Origin: CAYQDB01 sp964416195
Lineage (GTDB): Bacteria > Zixibacteria > MSB-5A5 > GN15 > FEB-12
Length of the DNA stretch: 64,000 bases
NCBI GenBank assembly: GCA_964416195.1
Contig: CAYQDB010000006.1
Coordinates: 87,231-151,230, forward strand
Direction of reading: 5' to 3'
In this document: positions 1 to 8,918 of the stretch, piece by piece
How the letters are laid out: every line of letters begins with the position of its first letter
Position numbering within the stretch: the first letter of the stretch is position 1
Made by a program: the position numbers and the translations under genes
Notes under the pieces: model-generated
Told to the model about the DNA's origin: nothing
The model's database searches: none
The model's input: the letters and a program-made list of their open reading frames with translations, nothing else

Positions 1-769
1 CATGTTCGATCCGTTTTTTTGACCACTCTTGGAGGTGTGGTAGTTTGACAAGCAGGATGGCGGCTTGCATCGTTGCCAACCGGGAATTGTAACCCACAAT
101 TTTGTGGTAGTACTTCGGTTTTGCGCCGTGGACCCGGAGGATTCTGCAGAGCTCATAGTTGGCGTCGTCGTTTGTCGTGATAATACCGCCGTCGCCACCG
201 GCGCCGAGATTCTTGGAGGGGAAAAATGAGAAACAGCCGAAATCGCCGATCGATCCAGCTTTGTGCCCCCTGTACTCTGAACCGATCGCCTGGGCGGCAT
301 CCTCGATGACCTTGAGGCCATGTTTCTTGGCGATCGCCATAATCGGATCCATGTCGGCTACCTGACCAAAGAGGTGAACCGGCATAATGGCTTTGGTCTT
401 GGGTGTGATCGCCGCTTCGATCAGGTTGGGATCGAGGTTGTAGGTATCGGCCTCGATATCTACAAAGACCGGTTTGGCACCGAGACGGTGAATAACGCTG
501 GCAGTGGCAAAGAAGGAGAAATCAGTCGTGATAACCTCGTCGCCCGGACTGATACCAGCGGCACGAAGAGCCAACAGCAGTGAGTCGGTTCCAGATGCCA
601 CTCCTACGGCATGTTTGACTGTGCAGAGGGCTGCAATCTCTTCTTCCAGTTTCTTTACCTCAGGACCCAGGATAAACTTGCCGTGCGTCAGGACGTTAAT
701 GACAGCGGCATCGAGTTCTGGTTTCAGTTTTGCGTACTGACGGCTTAAATCTAAGAGGGGAACAGCCAT
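1..769 (-). CDS. DegT/DnrJ/EryC1/StrS aminotransferase, WlbC/WbpE-like (3' end outside window)
   Basis: PLP-dependent sugar aminotransferase, read from ATG at 769 with AGGAG about 6 nt upstream; the C-terminal part lies beyond base 1. The translation begins MAVPLLDLSRQYAKLKPEL. It then shows the family landmarks GVASGTDSLLLAL (PLP phosphate pocket), EDAAQAIGSEYRG (Asp against the pyridine nitrogen) and FFPSKNLGAGGDGG, with the Schiff-base lysine. It is the last visible gene of a minus-strand run after a hexapeptide acyltransferase and a Gfo/Idh oxidoreductase. That trio matches the WlbA/B/C (WbpB/D/E) set which turns UDP-GlcNAcA into UDP-2,3-diacetamido-uronic acid, so the likely role is amination of the 3-keto sugar. 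The family is certain. The exact substrate is inferred from neighbours. Confidence 0.9.
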   Translation of the reverse strand, partial: MAVPLLDLSRQYAKLKPELDAAVINVLTHGKFILGPEVKKLEEEIAALCTVKHAVGVASGTDSLLLALRAAGISPGDEVITTDFSFFATASVIHRLGAKPVFVDIEADTYNLDPNLIEAAITPKTKAIMPVHLFGQVADMDPIMAIAKKHGLKVIEDAAQAIGSEYRGHKAGSIGDFGCFSFFPSKNLGAGGDGGIITTNDDANYELCRILRVHGAKPKYYHKIVGYNSRLATMQAAILLVKLPHLQEWSKKRIEH

Positions 770-796
770 TTTTTTCTCCTTGCTAAACTTGGGGTG

Positions 797-820
797 CTGT
801 CATACGACCTCGTATGACAG
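797..820 (-). other. Perfect hairpin between wlbB-like and wlbC-like genes
   Basis: CTGTCATACG and CGTATGACAG are exact reverse complements separated by the 4-base loop ACCT, giving a 10-bp stem. It sits in the 99-bp gap between two co-directional genes. Neither side has a T-tract, so it is not a typical intrinsic terminator. It could be an mRNA stabiliser, a processing site or a short repeat; a related hairpin lies at 27107-27127. Confidence 0.6.
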
Positions 821-868
821 TCTCGATTCGCCTGACACCACCGAAAGCGGTAACGCGGCTTAGTAGTA

Positions 869-1630
869 TCACTCGTCCTTCCAACCCTGGTTCTCCAACA
901 GTTGCTCCGGCGGTACATCGCGGAAGACTTTGGCCGGCACGCCGGCTACGATCTTTTTTGGGGGTGTATCCGAAGTCACCAACGCTCCCGCAGCGACCAG
1001 GGTGTCCTCACCGATCACCTTGCCGGGAAGTATCGTCGCGTTGACGCCTAGGCGAGCGCCTTTCTTTACAATCACCCCTTTGAAGTGTTTGAAGCGCTCT
1101 TTGGTGCGTCCGACGAAATTGTCGTTCGAGGTCGCTACGCAGGGAGCGACAAAAGCCCGGTTGCCAATCTCGGAATAGGCGGTGATGTAGACGTTGGTTT
1201 CCAGTTTTACATACTTGCCTATTTTGCAGAAGTTCTCAATCGCCACGCCACGCCCGACAATCGTGCACTTGCCGATGGACACATTTTCACGGACGGTTGA
1301 CAAATCGGCGATCAATACTTTGTCGCCGATTTCGCTCCCGCGATATACTACCACATTTGTTCCGATGATGCAGTTTGAGTCAATTGTGCATGGGGGCAGT
1401 TCCTGATCGGAGGTGGTCGCCGAGATCACCGCTTTCATGGGGCGCTTGCCGATCACGCTGCCATCGTCAATGCGGACATAGTCGCCAATCTGCGTGTCGT
1501 CGTGAACAGTCACGTGGTGCCCGATCACACACCCTTTGCCAATCTTGACATTTTCGCCGACAACACAGAACTCGCCGTGCCGGGTTTCCGATCCAATTGA
1601 CGCCGAGGGGGCGATGATAGAAGTCGACAT
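869..1630 (-). CDS. Left-handed beta-helix acyltransferase (WlbB/WbpD-like N-acetyltransferase)
   Basis: A 253-residue protein built almost entirely of hexapeptide repeats (IGxxVxI type), for example IGSETRHGEFCVVGENVKIG, ending in the usual LVTSDTPPKKIVAGVPAKVF cap. Such proteins are trimeric acetyl-CoA-dependent acyltransferases in the cytoplasm. Next to a DegT aminotransferase and a Gfo/Idh dehydrogenase, the natural job is to acetylate the 3-amino group of a UDP-2-acetamido-3-amino-uronic acid. It is longer than typical WlbB/WbpD proteins (about 190 residues) because of extra N-terminal coils, so another acyl acceptor is possible. The start ATG at 1630 lies 57 bp downstream of the oxidoreductase stop. 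Confidence 0.82.
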   Translation of the reverse strand: MSTSIIAPSASIGSETRHGEFCVVGENVKIGKGCVIGHHVTVHDDTQIGDYVRIDDGSVIGKRPMKAVISATTSDQELPPCTIDSNCIIGTNVVVYRGSEIGDKVLIADLSTVRENVSIGKCTIVGRGVAIENFCKIGKYVKLETNVYITAYSEIGNRAFVAPCVATSNDNFVGRTKERFKHFKGVIVKKGARLGVNATILPGKVIGEDTLVAAGALVTSDTPPKKIVAGVPAKVFRDVPPEQLLENQGWKDE

Positions 1631-1687
1631 ATTCTGTATCCTTGCTTATTTCGTATAACTCATTCTAAACAAGACCGGCCATTGTCA

Positions 1688-2692
1688 TCACAGGTTGACC
1701 GGCGCGCCGCCTGCTTCCAGTGACTTCTGCGCTGCATCCAGAACTCTCAGCACTCTAAGGCCTTCTACACCGTCTGAACGAGGCCGTTCCCGTTTCTCGA
1801 TACAGTGCAAGAAATGGCGGCACTCGTCAGCCAGCGGTTCCGAGGATTTGATCTGGGGGATAAGAATGTCACCGGTACGTATCGAAAGGTATTCACCGTA
1901 GGTTTCATAGTCCTGCCGGGTGGCCACGCCCTTGTCGTACAGGCGGATTTTTTCACCGGCATGACTATCGTCGAATACGGCCATCTTCTTGGAGCCGACG
2001 ACGACCAGCCTCCGATCTTTGTGGGGGTCAAGCCAACTGATATGGATATGTGCCATGGTACCGTCGCCGAAGTGGAGAGTTGTAAAGACAACGTCCTCAA
2101 TGCCGGGCTGAAGGTACGCCGAGCCGGTTGCGGTTACCCGGACGGGGTCCTTGTCCAGTAGATACAAAATGATGGAGATATCGTGTGGGGCAAACGACCA
2201 GAGGGCGTTTTCAATTTCACGCACCTTACCCAGGTTAACCCGGCTGGCGTACAGGTAGTAGACCCGACCCAACGCACCCTCGTCAATCCGCGATTTCAGG
2301 TAGAGAGTGGCCGGATGGTAGACCATGATGTGTCCGACCATCAGGATGCGGTTGGCATTCTCCGCTGCTTCAACGAGCTTCTCTCCATCTGCCACTGACA
2401 GCACCAGAGGCTTTTCCACAAAGACGTCCTTGCCTCCCTCTATGGCAGACATGGCCATCTTGAAGTGTTCGGCTGGTGGCGTAGCCAGGATGACGGCTTC
2501 GATATCGTCTCGCCTAAGAATATCATCGTAGCTGGCGGTGGTCTCTACACCGGCATAGTTTGCCTTTGCATAGTCCAGCCTCTTTTCGTTCTTATCGCAC
2601 ACCAGGACCAGGTGTCCTCCTGACAGATTGTAGAAGTTGCGCAGGAGGTTCTTGCCCCAGGCTCCGATTCCGGCGATGGCTATGTTTTTCAT
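1688..2692 (-). CDS. Gfo/Idh/MocA oxidoreductase (WlbA/WbpB-like)
   Basis: 334 residues. The N-terminal Rossmann fold starts MKNIAIAGIGAWGKNLLRNF (GxGxxG), followed by the diagnostic VEKPLVLS (EKP lysine) near residue 93 and a C-terminal alpha/beta domain with WSFAPHDISI carrying the usual catalytic-type histidine. This family uses NAD(P) to oxidise sugars. In this context it would oxidise C3 of UDP-GlcNAc-uronate before transamination by the product encoded at 1-769. It lies in a minus-strand run behind the export genes wzz and wza, 26 bp after the wzz stop, consistent with one surface-polysaccharide operon. Family assignment is firm; substrate is inferred. Confidence 0.87.
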   Translation of the reverse strand: MKNIAIAGIGAWGKNLLRNFYNLSGGHLVLVCDKNEKRLDYAKANYAGVETTASYDDILRRDDIEAVILATPPAEHFKMAMSAIEGGKDVFVEKPLVLSVADGEKLVEAAENANRILMVGHIMVYHPATLYLKSRIDEGALGRVYYLYASRVNLGKVREIENALWSFAPHDISIILYLLDKDPVRVTATGSAYLQPGIEDVVFTTLHFGDGTMAHIHISWLDPHKDRRLVVVGSKKMAVFDDSHAGEKIRLYDKGVATRQDYETYGEYLSIRTGDILIPQIKSSEPLADECRHFLHCIEKRERPRSDGVEGLRVLRVLDAAQKSLEAGGAPVNL

Positions 2693-2718
2693 ACTTTCTT
2701 ATACCTACAATTACCGAT

Positions 2719-3924
2719 TTACTTATTGTTTACTTTCTTTACCCCTGGCAGCCACCCGAAGAAGGCTTTGCCAAAAAGCGCCATCCGGGCGTAGTCCTCA
2801 GGGTTCCTCTGCTTCAACCGAGCTGTGTATTCAAGAAATGCTGCTATGAGAACAGCAAGAAGCACCGAAAAACCGAAAGTGCCGCCAACAATCAGGAGCC
2901 GTTTGGGTCTGCTTTTTGTCTCCGGCGGCTTGGCCCGATCCAGCACGGATATAGTCGACGATTCTTCGTTTTCCTGTATTTTTGCCTGTTCCAGTTGTTC
3001 CAGCAGAGTCCGGTACAGGGACTCGCTGACCCTGACCCGGCTGTACAGAGCCTCGTACTGTCCTCGTAAGCCCGGGATTGAAGCAACCGGCAGAGAAAAG
3101 AACGAGCTGTCGGGATTTGATTTCTCCAGTTGTGTGAGCTGTTCGCTGACCAGGTGCCGGCGTCGTCGTAGTTCAACAAGTTCCGTGTTATCTTTGGAAA
3201 GATTCTTTTCACGCATTTTCAGCTCGATGTCCAGCTCAGCCAGGTTTATTTTAAGTTTGATAGCCTGCTCCACGGCAAGCCTGGTCTGCTCATCGAAGTC
3301 GACGGCTCTATTTTGCAACTGGAAGTCCTCAAACTCTTTCCGGGCGGAGTCGAGCTCCAGCCTGACCTGAGCAAGTCTCCCTTCAATGAAGCTCCGGTTT
3401 TTATGAACTCTCTCGGAGGAAATCTGCCGGTTGACTCGGTCCAGTTCGTCCACAAATGTATTGGCGATGCCTGCGGCTATGTTGGGATCCCTGTCCTCAA
3501 CTGAAATCAGGAGAAGGCCCTCGTCGGTGACTTTGAACTCTGATCGGTTCATCAATTCCTTGTAGGTCTGCTTGAAATTGTCAGTGCCAAACCTAATCTT
3601 CAGATCAAACTTCTCGATAACCTGTTCTGCAATCGTTCGGCTTTTTAGCATCCGGGCATAGACATCGGAGGAAGTTACCATGACGGGAAGGTCGAGTCCT
3701 TTCGTGACCGATACCACCTCCGACAACTGGGATAGGCCCGGCACCGGCGTTGAGAGGTCCTTGGGAGGAAGAAGTAGAGCCATTGCCTGGTACCATTTGG
3801 GGAGCACCAGCGCCACGACAACGGATAGAAGCGTCGCTACAACTACAACCGTAATGATAAATGCCCGCCGTTTGGCCAGGAGCTCCAGAAGCAGCCAGAA
3901 ATTGTTCGATTGGGATTGGCTCAC
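2719..3924 (-). CDS. Wzz/GNVR chain-length determinant protein
   Basis: 401 residues. An N-terminal membrane segment (about residues 18-40), a Wzz domain with WYQAMALLLPP, a long coiled-coil periplasmic part (about residues 180-300) and a C-terminal segment LLIVGGTFGFSVLLAVLIAA, just after the proline-rich KPPETKSRPKR. This is the polysaccharide co-polymerase layout without a fused tyrosine kinase. It regulates polymer length in the inner membrane and meets the outer-membrane exporter encoded just upstream. Translation appears to start at GTG 3924, whose GTGA overlaps the stop of the exporter gene by 4 nt, implying translational coupling. Confidence 0.88.
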   Translation of the reverse strand: MSQSQSNNFWLLLELLAKRRAFIITVVVVATLLSVVVALVLPKWYQAMALLLPPKDLSTPVPGLSQLSEVVSVTKGLDLPVMVTSSDVYARMLKSRTIAEQVIEKFDLKIRFGTDNFKQTYKELMNRSEFKVTDEGLLLISVEDRDPNIAAGIANTFVDELDRVNRQISSERVHKNRSFIEGRLAQVRLELDSARKEFEDFQLQNRAVDFDEQTRLAVEQAIKLKINLAELDIELKMREKNLSKDNTELVELRRRRHLVSEQLTQLEKSNPDSSFFSLPVASIPGLRGQYEALYSRVRVSESLYRTLLEQLEQAKIQENEESSTISVLDRAKPPETKSRPKRLLIVGGTFGFSVLLAVLIAAFLEYTARLKQRNPEDYARMALFGKAFFGWLPGVKKVNNK

Positions 3925-5267
3925 TTGAGCTCCTCGCGGATGTTGACAATGACATCGTCGCCGTCATGAACAAGCACTTCGGGCGAGAAGGATGAGGTTA
4001 TTCTGGAGACGCGGTTGTAAATATCGATCTGGCTCCGGTTGGCTGTTTGGAGGAAGCCGCCGGCGACATTGATGTAGAATATGGCGTCCTTATTCTCAAC
4101 AAATGGGAGCAGCCCCGGATTGCGAACTTCGCCACTCACCTTTACATATCCTACTTTGACCGGAACAAAGACGGAATCGAACGGTTGGAGACGTATCACT
4201 TCTACCTTGTCGTGACCTTTGACAACGTTGGAGATCGGGTACCTGATGCTTGTAGTTCGTCCCCACTCGTCTACCTCCGCTTTTCGGAAGACGGTGGTCC
4301 GGCTATGGCTCGCATGGGGAGCAAAACCACCAGCCTGTTGAATGAGTTCTTGAAGCGTTATACCATCCCGGTACTCATACTTGCCGGGGGCAGAAATGGC
4401 GCCGAATATGATCAGCAAGCCAGACTTGCTCTTTTCCTCTTTGGGCGGTACCAGTATGATGTCACCAGCTCTAATGTCCTGGCTTTGGCCTGAGCTTTTC
4501 CTGTGCTCGCCGATGATCCGAATCGAGTTGACATCGCCCTTGCTGCATACGCCGCCGGCGAGGGCCAGAAGCAAATCCAGATCGTCACCAGGCTTGAGTT
4601 CTATTTCCCGAGGGCTGTTAACCTCACCCACCACCTGTACCAACTCACCTGACTTACTGGGCACATAAATGCTGTAACCGGCGTACAGGCATGGGTTGGC
4701 AGCGTTGTCCCCCAAGAAGCCTGCCCTGTCCAGATCGACGACTATTTCCTGCGGTCCGCCGGAGAAGACGATCCACCTATGAGACCCGGTGCAGGTGATC
4801 CCTCCCGCCGAATCGATTACTTCCGAGACCCGTTGGGAAGTATAGGCAGTGTACAGGCCAGAGGATGTGACGGCGCCGCTGACGAGTATACCGACTTTTG
4901 CAGGTTTGGTCACTGAGATGGCAATTTCTTCAACGTTGTACAGCTTCTGCAGAGCTTCTCGAAGAAGACCTTTCGCTTCAGACAAAGTCTTGTGGGAAAG
5001 GTCAAACAGTCCCAGCGTGGCGTCGACAACCTTGCCTTCGGGGTTGACAGAGAGCGTCAGGGGGGCGAGTTTAGCCTTGATAAATGTTACCACCAGTTCG
5101 TCGCCAGGCCGAATCAGGTAGATTTCCTGATCTATGGGCTGATCGAAATACCTGTAGTTGTCGACCATACCGACCCCGACGCTGTCGGACATGGGCAGCA
5201 CCTGTCCGAGTATGGACGAACTCAGTAAAAAACAGGCCACATTCAGTACAGCTGAAAGGATTCTCAA
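3921..5267 (-). CDS. Polysaccharide export outer-membrane protein, Wza-like with SLBB repeats
   Basis: 448 residues with an N-terminal signal peptide (hydrophobic core within VLNVACFLLSSSILGQ). A Poly_export domain follows (YLIRPGDELVVTFIKAKLAP and following), then about four SLBB-type beta-grasp repeats recognisable as V.V.GEV..PG..., for example VVGEVNSPREIELKPGDDL and VSGEVRNPGLLPF. There is no clear lipobox cysteine at the cleavage site, unlike E. coli Wza. It probably forms the periplasmic/outer-membrane conduit for the polymer whose length is set by the overlapping wzz gene. It is the first gene of the minus-strand polysaccharide run. Confidence 0.88.
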   Translation of the reverse strand: MRILSAVLNVACFLLSSSILGQVLPMSDSVGVGMVDNYRYFDQPIDQEIYLIRPGDELVVTFIKAKLAPLTLSVNPEGKVVDATLGLFDLSHKTLSEAKGLLREALQKLYNVEEIAISVTKPAKVGILVSGAVTSSGLYTAYTSQRVSEVIDSAGGITCTGSHRWIVFSGGPQEIVVDLDRAGFLGDNAANPCLYAGYSIYVPSKSGELVQVVGEVNSPREIELKPGDDLDLLLALAGGVCSKGDVNSIRIIGEHRKSSGQSQDIRAGDIILVPPKEEKSKSGLLIIFGAISAPGKYEYRDGITLQELIQQAGGFAPHASHSRTTVFRKAEVDEWGRTTSIRYPISNVVKGHDKVEVIRLQPFDSVFVPVKVGYVKVSGEVRNPGLLPFVENKDAIFYINVAGGFLQTANRSQIDIYNRVSRITSSFSPEVLVHDGDDVIVNIREELK

Positions 5268-5344
5268 TAGCTACTCCACAAATGGCCGATTTGTTCGGTC
5301 CACTTCAATTCAAACGGCAACAATAGGTAAAACGTTCGGGAAAG

Positions 5345-7078
5345 TCAACCGCTATCGAGATAACCTGTAGCGGTTGCTCTCTTGACTCGGCGGCATCGCC
5401 AGACAGCAATGAATGCCAACACCGACACTATCGATAGAGCCAGCCCAGCAAAAAAATAGGGAGGGCGGTATTCTAGTATGACCTTCTGCGGCCCGCCACG
5501 AAAGCCGAAAGTTATCAAGTTCTGCTCCTGCCAGAGCCGCCGACCGTCGGTGGTGTGCCAGCCCGGGTCATACCCCATGCTGATGACCATTTCGCCTGGT
5601 TGCTGGCCGTTGATTTCGTACGTGATTTTGTTCGGCGTGTAATACCGATGTATAATCTGTGACTTCCCATTAAGAACGTATTCCATGAGCACGCTTTCGT
5701 GGGCAGCTACCAACCCCCTGCTTGGGTGGTATGCCGATAGCCAGTTTGTCACCAGCGAACCACGATTGGCCAGGTAGTTTTCGTAGGTTTTTGAACCGTC
5801 GTCGATAACATGGGTAAAAATCGGCGATCGAGAGACTTTTTGTGGTCGCTGTGTGAAGGCGCTGTTCATGATTGGCCAGACGAGTACCAGATTCGTAACT
5901 ATGACAATCATAGCCACAGCATTGAGAGCACAGACCATCAATTTCCGGCGTTGGTAGTTATCAATTCTCTTCCTGATCCAATCAAAGCCGAAGCCACCCA
6001 AGATAGAAACGGACAGAATCACAAACTGGAACGCCCGGCCGGTGCATCGGGCCGATGAAAATCCGGGCAGATGGGTCAGAAGCGACCAGGGTGACAGAGT
6101 GCCGAAGTTGCCCAGACCTACCATCAAGAAGCATAGACCCACAACCAACCAGGACCAGCGCCGCCTGAAGTTGGCAAGTAGACCGATCAGAGCCAGAACC
6201 ACAAGGAGGGGGGAGAGGTAGGCGCCGTACTCATGCCAGTTCCAGTACTGCTGGGGGAAGTTTCTGGCAAAAAGTGACTGATTCAGGCTGAAGAAGATTG
6301 TTCCCAGGGCGCTGATAGGGATCGATTCGTCGGGAGCACCCTTCCATTTGTTCTGGGCCATGTATGCCACCATGGGGACAAACTTGACCGCCGCCAGACC
6401 CAACCCAGCCAGCACGGAAAACAGGAGGTTTTTCAGTTCGGCAAAATTTCGGTTCTCAATTGAACGCAGTCCAAAGAACAAGATGGAAAACGTAAAAGTA
6501 TACAAAAGCGGTACGGCTGCGCCGTTGCCGAGCGTCATCAGGGCGAGAGTGCCCCCAGCAAGGAGGATGCCCAGTTTTCGCCGTTGTGCAATTATCACAA
6601 AATGGAGGAACCAGGGCAGAAAACAGTAGTGCGTAAACGGCATGTGCCCTTCTGCAAAGTGCAGCGCAAAATGCACCGAACCAAAATAGGCAAGGGTCGT
6701 CATGACTGCCGCCCACCTTGATACTCCCAGCGATATCGCCAGCCGGTGGCTCCCCCAGAAGCCGAGGAAATAGCAGATCAGAACCTGGAGTTTGAGCCCG
6801 ACGACAGCGCCAAAGATCAAGTACAGCAGAAGAAATGGGGAAAGCACAGCCACTTCGGGATGATGAAATAGGATATTCCCACCGGCCAGGTAAGGATTCC
6901 AGAAAGGGAACTGGTGGTAGTGTACAAGGCTGCCGACCGGCACGGCGGCAACCGTCGTAAACAGGTCCCAATCACGTACCCCCCAATAGTCATACTTCAG
7001 AAGGAAAGGAAGCGTATAGTAGGCGGCCAGAAAGAAAAAAGTCGCGGGGAGCAAGAGTTTTGACTTTTTGAATGCCAT
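5345..7078 (-). CDS. YfhO-like polytopic membrane protein (GT-C type)
   Basis: 577 residues with about 11-12 hydrophobic segments, an early aromatic/acidic loop (YDYWGVRDWDLF, about residues 29-40) and a soluble C-terminal beta domain ending in one last membrane helix. This is the pattern of YfhO/GT-C membrane glycosyltransferases, whose first periplasmic loop carries catalytic acidic residues. It lies between the polysaccharide export genes and a PIG-V-like enzyme, so a role in transferring a sugar from a lipid-linked donor to a surface glycan is likely. No signature fixes the substrate. Its start is only a few bases from the divergent gene on the plus strand, so the two share a very short promoter region. 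Confidence 0.72.
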   Translation of the reverse strand: MAFKKSKLLLPATFFFLAAYYTLPFLLKYDYWGVRDWDLFTTVAAVPVGSLVHYHQFPFWNPYLAGGNILFHHPEVAVLSPFLLLYLIFGAVVGLKLQVLICYFLGFWGSHRLAISLGVSRWAAVMTTLAYFGSVHFALHFAEGHMPFTHYCFLPWFLHFVIIAQRRKLGILLAGGTLALMTLGNGAAVPLLYTFTFSILFFGLRSIENRNFAELKNLLFSVLAGLGLAAVKFVPMVAYMAQNKWKGAPDESIPISALGTIFFSLNQSLFARNFPQQYWNWHEYGAYLSPLLVVLALIGLLANFRRRWSWLVVGLCFLMVGLGNFGTLSPWSLLTHLPGFSSARCTGRAFQFVILSVSILGGFGFDWIRKRIDNYQRRKLMVCALNAVAMIVIVTNLVLVWPIMNSAFTQRPQKVSRSPIFTHVIDDGSKTYENYLANRGSLVTNWLSAYHPSRGLVAAHESVLMEYVLNGKSQIIHRYYTPNKITYEINGQQPGEMVISMGYDPGWHTTDGRRLWQEQNLITFGFRGGPQKVILEYRPPYFFAGLALSIVSVLAFIAVWRCRRVKRATATGYLDSG

Positions 7079-7104
7079 ACTTTGTGATAAGTTATCAAAT
7101 CGCT

Positions 7105-8238
7105 ATGCGTTCCGGCAACTTAATGAACTATTCCTACTTCAAAAGCAAACGCTTTTTGCTGCCTACCTTGCTGTGGGTAGCATTTATTCTGTTTTACATT
7201 GTCCTTTTTGAGGTAGGAGAGTCAAAGTACTACTCTCTGACAAGAACGCTGATCCAGTGGGACGGCCAGCACTACCTGTCGATTGCGCGTGACGGTTATG
7301 AGAAATTCCCCTGCCCCTGGAACTCGAGAAATATCTGCGGTAATATCGGTTGGTTTCCGTTTTACCCGCTTTTGGGGCGAGTCGCTGCACGGCTTGTTGG
7401 CGTGGTGGGTCTTGATGTTCCGGTGGCCATCATCGCCGTCAGTTGGCTGGCTTTCTGGCTGGCGCTGCTGGTTATGTACCGGCTTGTTGAATATAGATTT
7501 GATCCGAAAACGGCTCTTTTTTCGCTGCTGGCTCTACTTGTTTTCCCTTCGTCATTTTACTTCCTGACCGGTTTTCCTTATTCGGTTTACCTGCTGCTGG
7601 CCGTGCTGGTGTTGTACCTGCTGGAAAAAGAATGGTACGCCGCTGTAATCCTGCCAGCCGGTTTGGTGGCCATTACCTATCCCTCCGGAGTCGTCATTGG
7701 CCTACCGATTTTGTTTACGTTGGTCTGGAAATGGAAGCAACTCAACCAGCGAGAAAAACTATCGCTCCTCTCTGCCCTCATAGCTATTGGGCTGGCCCTG
7801 TTTCTATATGCCGGCTACTACTGGTGGAAATTCGATGACTTCTTTTTGTATCAGCGCTTTCAGGCCCAGAGCTACTATGCCCACCAACTGACATTGCCAA
7901 TCTTGCCTATTATCGAAGCCTTGCTACACCTGAAATGGGAAACCCCGGTGTTTGTCATACTGCTGTTTACCCTGGGTGTGGTGGCGCTGTTCTATTCGCG
8001 GAAGATACCGGCCTCGTGGCAGTTGTTGATGTTCGGCATCTTGTTGTTCACGCCGACATTTGGAACCACTATGTGTTACTACCGGCATATCGTGGCGGCC
8101 TTTCCGCTCTTTGCCATGATCGGTGTTTCCGTGAACTCCCCCCGGCGCAGATTTCTGCTGATTCCGTATGTTCTTGTCGCGCTTGTTTTGGGTTGGAGGG
8201 TTTTTCTCTCCGCTTACAAAGCCGGGATGCTGATGTAA
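7105..8238 (+). CDS. PIG-V/Gpi18-like membrane mannosyltransferase
   Basis: About 377 residues and nine or more membrane segments. The early luminal loop carries WDGQHYLSIARDGY, the hallmark WD..HY..IA..GY motif of PIG-V-type mannosyltransferases, followed by FPFYPLLGR. These enzymes use polyprenyl-phosphate mannose as donor. Bacterial homologues are of unknown acceptor. Three in-frame ATGs exist: 7072 (inside the start of the divergent gene), 7105 and 7123; none has a good Shine-Dalgarno, so 7105 is a compromise. It converges with the lipoprotein gene at 8243, leaving 4 bp between stops. Confidence 0.78.
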   Translation: MRSGNLMNYSYFKSKRFLLPTLLWVAFILFYIVLFEVGESKYYSLTRTLIQWDGQHYLSIARDGYEKFPCPWNSRNICGNIGWFPFYPLLGRVAARLVGVVGLDVPVAIIAVSWLAFWLALLVMYRLVEYRFDPKTALFSLLALLVFPSSFYFLTGFPYSVYLLLAVLVLYLLEKEWYAAVILPAGLVAITYPSGVVIGLPILFTLVWKWKQLNQREKLSLLSALIAIGLALFLYAGYYWWKFDDFFLYQRFQAQSYYAHQLTLPILPIIEALLHLKWETPVFVILLFTLGVVALFYSRKIPASWQLLMFGILLFTPTFGTTMCYYRHIVAAFPLFAMIGVSVNSPRRRFLLIPYVLVALVLGWRVFLSAYKAGMLM

Positions 8239-8242
8239 GCGG

Positions 8243-8698
8243 CTATTTGGTCAGGCGGAAGTCGTAAATCATCGTGTCGGTATGTTCATTCATGGAACTG
8301 GAGTCGATCCAGGTGAATGGATGCGCGCTCGGTCCTAGGTAAAGACTGTCTCCTCTAAACACGGACTTGAATTCACCTTGGGGAACTTTAATACTGTCAC
8401 AGTTCTGATGATCAGTGGAAGTTGGTGTCAGCCTTAATATATTGGTACCGAAACCGACGACTTTCCCGCGAGAGCTGCAAAGGTTGCTTTCGTTGGTAAT
8501 ATGCTCCAGCCTGTAGATGCTCCCGTCAACCGTAAGAACCACCGTGTCAGTATAATGATACGTATATGGAGGAAGCTCTTTGATCTCAGCAATTGCCAGT
8601 TCCCCTGAGAACACCTCAACTTCGGGTGGGGACGATTCGTCTTCGCACCCGGCCAGAACCGACCCCAGAAGTATCAGGACAACAAGTCTCGCTGGCAT
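8243..8698 (-). CDS. Small lipoprotein, paralogue of the 8919-9374 product
   Basis: A lipoprotein of about 151 residues with signal peptide MPARLVVLILLGSVLAGC; the LAGC lipobox predicts acylation at that cysteine. I chose ATG 8698 because GGAGG lies about 6 nt upstream; the adjacent ATG at 8701 would be too close. The mature part shares EVFSGEL, NLCSS-type cysteine, VPQGEFKSVFRGDSLYLGP and a C-terminal FRLTK with the neighbour at 8919-9374, so the two are tandem duplicates. No known domain recognised. Probably a beta-rich periplasmic or outer-membrane lipoprotein of unknown function. Confidence 0.75.
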   Translation of the reverse strand: MPARLVVLILLGSVLAGCEDESSPPEVEVFSGELAIAEIKELPPYTYHYTDTVVLTVDGSIYRLEHITNESNLCSSRGKVVGFGTNILRLTPTSTDHQNCDSIKVPQGEFKSVFRGDSLYLGPSAHPFTWIDSSSMNEHTDTMIYDFRLTK

Positions 8699-8715
8699 CA
8701 TCCGCCTCCGCTCTT

Positions 8716-8866
8716 GGGCGTGTTGAAAAAGTACTTTCCTGGTCATTGCGAGTCCACCTTTGGCGGACGTGGCAATCTCGAATATTGAATGCCAACGAGA
8801 TAGCCACGTCGTCCAGCAGCAGCCGGACTCCTCGCTATGACGCTTTCTATGTTTTTCAACAAGCCC
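8716..8866. mobile_element. MITE-like palindromic element (family A)
   Basis: A 151-bp non-coding element with imperfect 16-bp terminal inverted repeats (gggcgtgttgaaaaag against gggcttgttgaaaaac). Two nested inverted pairs lie inside: tcattgcgagtcc with ggactcctcgctatga, and ggacgtggcaatctcg with cgagatagccacgtcgtcc. The whole can fold into one long hairpin. It fills the gap between the two paralogous lipoprotein genes. No transposase is present, so any movement would need one in trans. Confidence 0.75.
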
Positions 8867-8918
8867 TTTTGTAACGGCAACTGGGCAAGGCGCCGTCGGC
8901 TAAGCCGATCCGCAATAC

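Noticed and set aside
797..820. Intrinsic terminator
   Set aside because: No T-tract follows on either strand and the flanking genes look co-transcribed.
2825..3370. A 181-codon plus-strand frame opposite wzz
   Set aside because: Ser/Arg-rich translation typical of a shadow of a coiled-coil gene.
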